NCBI GenBank assembly: GCA_002633025.1
Contig: NMRB01000159.1
Span: 237,446-301,445, forward strand
Source of the DNA: Notospermus geniculatus
Taxonomy: Eukaryota; Nemertea; Pilidiophora; Heteronemertea; Lineidae
Reading direction: 5' to 3'
Length of the DNA stretch: 64,000 nucleotides
The translations under genes and the position numbers were made by a program. Numbering within the stretch: the first letter of the stretch is position 1; each line of letters opens with the position of its first letter. Positions 60,655 through 64,000 of this stretch are shown piece by piece. The notes beneath the pieces are model-generated. The model had not been told where the DNA came from and made no database searches. It saw only the letters and a list, made by a program, of their open reading frames with translations.

Positions 60655-61233
60655 GTGAATATTACATGAAATGTAATTTGAAAAACAAGACTCAAGTTAT
60701 TCTGTCTTGAATCCAATTCCAATGAAATATGAATCTGCATAATGATTAGTACATATAACCTAGATCTCATTTCAAAACATTTTCAATTCACTGCCTCCGA
60801 ATCTGCCTACGATGTCAGTGCAATTTATTAAGGAAACAAGCGCTATCTCAATCGACAGTTGGAAGCATGTGAAAATCATTTTACTTAATCAAGTAGAAAT
60901 TCAGAGGGAGATAAGACAGTCATATGCAAAGTGCGAGACCGAAATGTCACGCGTCGAATTGAAAGAGGTCTGTATTTGCATAATTAGAATCTTGTTTGAA
61001 TTTTGCGGTTACGGACGTTGAACTTGGCAGTTTCTGAAAATATGTGAACGTCGTGCCTGTCAAGGAGTTGCGTTCGCTTGATGGGAGTTTCGCTCCGTCT
61101 GCCGAATAATATGAAAAAGCGACATGAATTTTTTGCGCTGCGGTAGACCTGCGACGCTCAGGGAGGTACATACGGGGCTATTCCCATATCTTATTAATGG
61201 CTTATACAGCAATCATCTGAAAAAAAACCTCCA
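60655..61233 (+). repeat. Tandem duplicate, copy 1 (0.58 kb)
   Basis: Starts GTGAATATTACATGAAATG. Nearly identical to 61235-61814, with a handful of substitutions. A 69-codon frame (60812-61021) is present in both but has no recognisable domain. Confidence 0.93.
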
Positions 61234-61234
61234 N

Positions 61235-61814
61235 GTGAATATTACATGAAATGTAATTTGAAAAACAAGACTCAAGTTATTCTGTCTTGAATCCAATTCC
61301 AATGAAATATGAATCTGCATAATGATTAGTACATATAACCTAGATCTCATTTCAAAACATTTTCAATTCACTGCCTCCGAATCTGCCTACGATGTCAGCG
61401 CAATTTATTAAGGAAACAAGCGCTATCTCAATCGACAGTTGGAAGCATGTGAAAATCATTTTACTTAATCAAGTAGAAATTCAGAGGGAGATAAGACAGT
61501 CATATGCAAAGTGCGAGACCGAAATGTCACGCGTCGAATTGAAAGAGGTCTGTATTTGCATAATTAGAATCTTGTTTGAATTTTGCGGTTACGGACGTTG
61601 AACTTGGCAGTTTCTGAAAATATGTGAATGTCGTGCCTGTCAAGGAGTTGCGTTCATTTGATGGGAGTTTCGCTCCGTCTGCCGAATAATATGAAAAAGC
61701 GACATGAATTTTTTGCGCTGCGGTAGACCTGCGACGCTCAGGGAGGTACATACGTGGCTATTCCCATATCTTATTAATGGCTTATATAGCAATCATCTGA
61801 AAAAAAGCCTCCAG
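61235..61814 (+). repeat. Tandem duplicate, copy 2 (0.58 kb)
   Basis: Follows copy 1 after exactly one N (61234). A single N at a repeat junction suggests the assembler joined two overlapping sequences rather than a true tandem repeat. Confidence 0.9.
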
Positions 61815-62472
61815 ATTATTGTGTTATTATTTGTAGCTTTTTATCCATAAATCATTCAGGGGCGATATCGTGACATACAAGAATGTCATATCTTGTTTGG
61901 CCTTCGATCGGTCGCCTGACATGTTGTATAATAGCATAATGGCAGGACGAGATTGGCTGAGGGGCTTTGGGAAGCTGCTCAGACGCCCAACCTTTATGGA
62001 AACCGTGCGCTTATGGGGATTTTGGGTGTCGTTTCAAAGCCGGCTTTTGTGACATCCCTGTTGATTTCCTAAGACCAGGCATCAGAAAGTTACAAGTGAC
62101 CTTTCTGCTCATGCCTAGCCGATCAAAAGCCATGAATGCACCAATTCCCCAGGGGCGACTTCCAGAGTTCCTACATTCTTTGGGTAACAGTATTTGTACT
62201 TATCAGGTTAATGTTAAGTACTTTTGAAACTTCATGCTTCGAAGATGGAACCTGAGATATAAGGCCATTACTAAAATGTTTGATGGTGTGTCCACAAATG
62301 AAAAAAGGGCTGGTGTTTCTAGGCCTGGAGAGATGCTTCAAGGGTCTACATGTATGAATGGGTTGAAGAGGCACATGGGTGATAGAAGGGGAACTCTCTT
62401 TGACAATGCAGATTTTCACATCCACCCATTTTAAGATAAAATCTAACATATTCTCATCTTTATGTTTTTCAG

Positions 62473-62562
62473 AGGAGATCACAGCTGCATTCAGAAGATT
62501 TGGACCTCTGGTGGTAGACTGGCCTCACAAAGCAGAGAGCAAATCTTACTTCCCGCCAAAAG
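62473..62562 (+). CDS. CPEB2/3/4-like exon: middle of RRM1
   Basis: This 90-base exon has a CTAAC branch-like motif about 30 bases upstream, a U-rich acceptor (TATGTTTTTCAG) and a strong donor (AAAAG|GTAAGG). Both ends are phase 1. The first two bases complete a Glu with the last G of the 36686-36868 exon, giving DIDE-E-EITAAFRRFGPLVVDW, then PHKAESKSYFPPK. Vertebrate CPEB2-4 have DEDEITASF here, so only conservative changes are seen (D to E, S to A). The exon covers helix 1, strand 2 and the loop before RNP1 of RRM1. The RNP1 strand (GYAFLLF in the family) must begin in the next exon, since the Gly codon is split at the donor. I looked for it in 62563-64000 and did not find it. Conservation this close leaves little doubt about family and strand. 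Confidence 0.97.
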
Positions 62563-64000
62563 GTAAGGAAAATATGCACCCTTGCTTGAAATTCAAATCA
62601 AGTGTGATAGATTAGAATGTTTGCGGGCGAATTTCATTTTCAGAATTAATGCAGGTTTACCCTATGACTGAACAACGTTGCTCTGGTGTCAGCCACTGTC
62701 TGAGCGATGGTGGCACTTCGGTATCCATTGTCGTCTGACAAGACGTCATGGACAACAAGACAGGAAGTGTAAACCAACTCAGCGTCACTCGCCACACTTC
62801 AGGCGACAACACATGACCAAAGTAATCCCGCCTTCAATGCCAAGTGTCTTAACCTTGAATTCTTTGGTATTTTAATTCCCTTTCCATTCTTCCAAAAATC
62901 GATATTCAGCAACAGCCAAGATCTCGGATTTCCATTTGCACTCTCCAGTTTTGCCTTGATAACATTAGATCTTTGATGACATGTCAAAGATGAGCCTCAT
63001 TCGTGGAAGGATTACCATATGATACCGGTTATTTTGGTGATCATCCATGATTGCTGTACCGGGAAGATCATAGAAGGTGAAGGAATTTGTTTGTCTTTGG
63101 TCAGGAACTGGACTGGTAGGAGAAAAGCATCTGATTCTCACCAGTCTGTCTGGCCTGACGCCCATCTAGCCTGGTTTGAATCCATCACATTTCCTGCTTC
63201 TGAGGAGCTCAGAGCCTCAGCCAATCATCAGTGTGCGAAGGCAAATCGATGTGCCAATCAAAATCCATGTTACAGATGTGTGCGGGAAGAGAAGAGAAAG
63301 TTCCGAACAGCGATTTGTTTCACGAGTTCTGATTGCCTCGGAGGCGGGGTCAAGTAGGGGTCAGATTCATTTATAATTTACGAGTTAACGTAAAAGATGA
63401 CATGATTGGGACAAGGCTAAAGATGCAGTCGATGGCCTTGTTTGGACAAGATGGAGAATAGCTGCTGAGGCTGATCAGGACATAACTTCTATATTACCCC
63501 CAAAAGTGTCCAGATGGCCTTGGGTAAATGTCTGTTGGTGACATAAACTGCTTGGATATTTGACCATGATTCACATCCTCTTACATGTATGTTTTTCAAA
63601 CTGAAAGGATCATGTAGAAATTTGACAACTTTGAATCTCCCCTATGAAAATTTTCTTCTGTTTTCACAGAGAACGCCCATGGGTTTTAAAGTTCACTAAC
63701 AGTTGTAATTGACACCTCGCCTTGTAATGATCCCATCTAATTGAGACCCCTGACTAAGTCAAGGCCAAAAAGCTTTTGATTCGATTTGAAACCCTCTCTG
63801 AAGTGACCCTTAGTCATCGCATCAGTGGCTGCTAACGTTCGGTTCATGATTCAGATTTTAAAGCCTTTCTCTTCAGGGTTTAGTTCCTTTTATCATCTCT
63901 TTCTGGTGGTGTCAGGTTGACTTTGTAAAATGAGAAGGCTGACTGGCCTCCTCGCGTAGCTGTGAAGATCGACGCTTCTGACCCAAGTTTATTTCTCAAT
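62563..64000 (+). other. Start of next CPEB intron
   Basis: Begins GTAAGG directly after the exon ending in PPK. The next exon should start by completing Gly and continue Tyr-Ala-Phe; no such sequence was seen before the window end. No clear repeat or other gene was recognised. Confidence 0.75.

Larger units (their letters stand above)
36869..62472 (+). other. Intron splitting RRM1 (apparent 25.6 kb)
   Basis: Begins GTAAGA and ends TTTTTCAG; the exons on either side complete one Glu codon. The apparent length includes a duplicated 4.3-kb block around a 681-base gap and a 0.58-kb tandem copy, so the true intron is probably about 20 kb. Stretches 36869-37560, 38510-39700, 40265-41015, 41905-42860, 43000-44970, 45565-46540, 46840-47730 and 58505-59850 show no gene. 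Confidence 0.85.

Noticed and set aside
60812-61601. 69-codon frame in both tandem copies
   Set aside because: The copies are nearly identical over their whole length, so an intact frame is expected by chance; no domain or splice context is visible.

Overview
The window is animal nuclear DNA, most likely from a marine invertebrate with a very heterozygous, repeat-rich genome. The signs are one gene with very long introns and canonical GT-AG junctions, tRNA-derived SINEs, many short inverted-repeat transposons, minisatellites, assembly gaps and near-identical duplicated blocks beside those gaps. No bacterial or viral gene organisation is present. I cannot name the species; the protein would fit a deuterostome or a lophotrochozoan.

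Only one gene is supported: a cytoplasmic polyadenylation element binding protein of the CPEB2/3/4 (Orb2) class, on the + strand. Three exons are visible. The first is a 24-nt microexon (20344-20367). The second (36686-36868) carries the linker before RRM1 and the RNP2 half of RRM1. The third (62473-62562) carries the middle of RRM1. All three are phase 1, so the reading frame joins exactly, and skipping the microexon keeps the frame. Earlier exons (N-terminal region) and later exons (RNP1, RRM2, zinc-binding C-terminus) lie outside the window or were not recognised.

Bases 1-20343 are upstream intron or flanking DNA with a large palindrome, minisatellites, SINEs and MITEs. Bases 20368-36685 form a 16.3-kb intron containing nested transposons (24.9-26.5 kb) and a gap-flanking duplication (30.8-31.7 kb). 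Bases 36869-62472 form an apparent 25.6-kb intron. It is inflated by a duplicated ~4.3-kb block (48321-52557 and 53413-57739, on either side of a 681-base gap) and by a 0.58-kb tandem copy (60655-61814). Both look like unmerged alleles.

Comparing the two 4.3-kb copies gives occupied and empty sites for three mobile insertions, including one with the structure of a non-autonomous Helentron. A second theme is hairpin elements with GGCC-rich caps and CTG on both sides, and a third is Harbinger-like MITEs with TAA/TTA target duplications and AGCC/AGCT termini. Most open frames in the window are under 130 codons, often lack an ATG, and fall in repeats; I do not treat them as genes.
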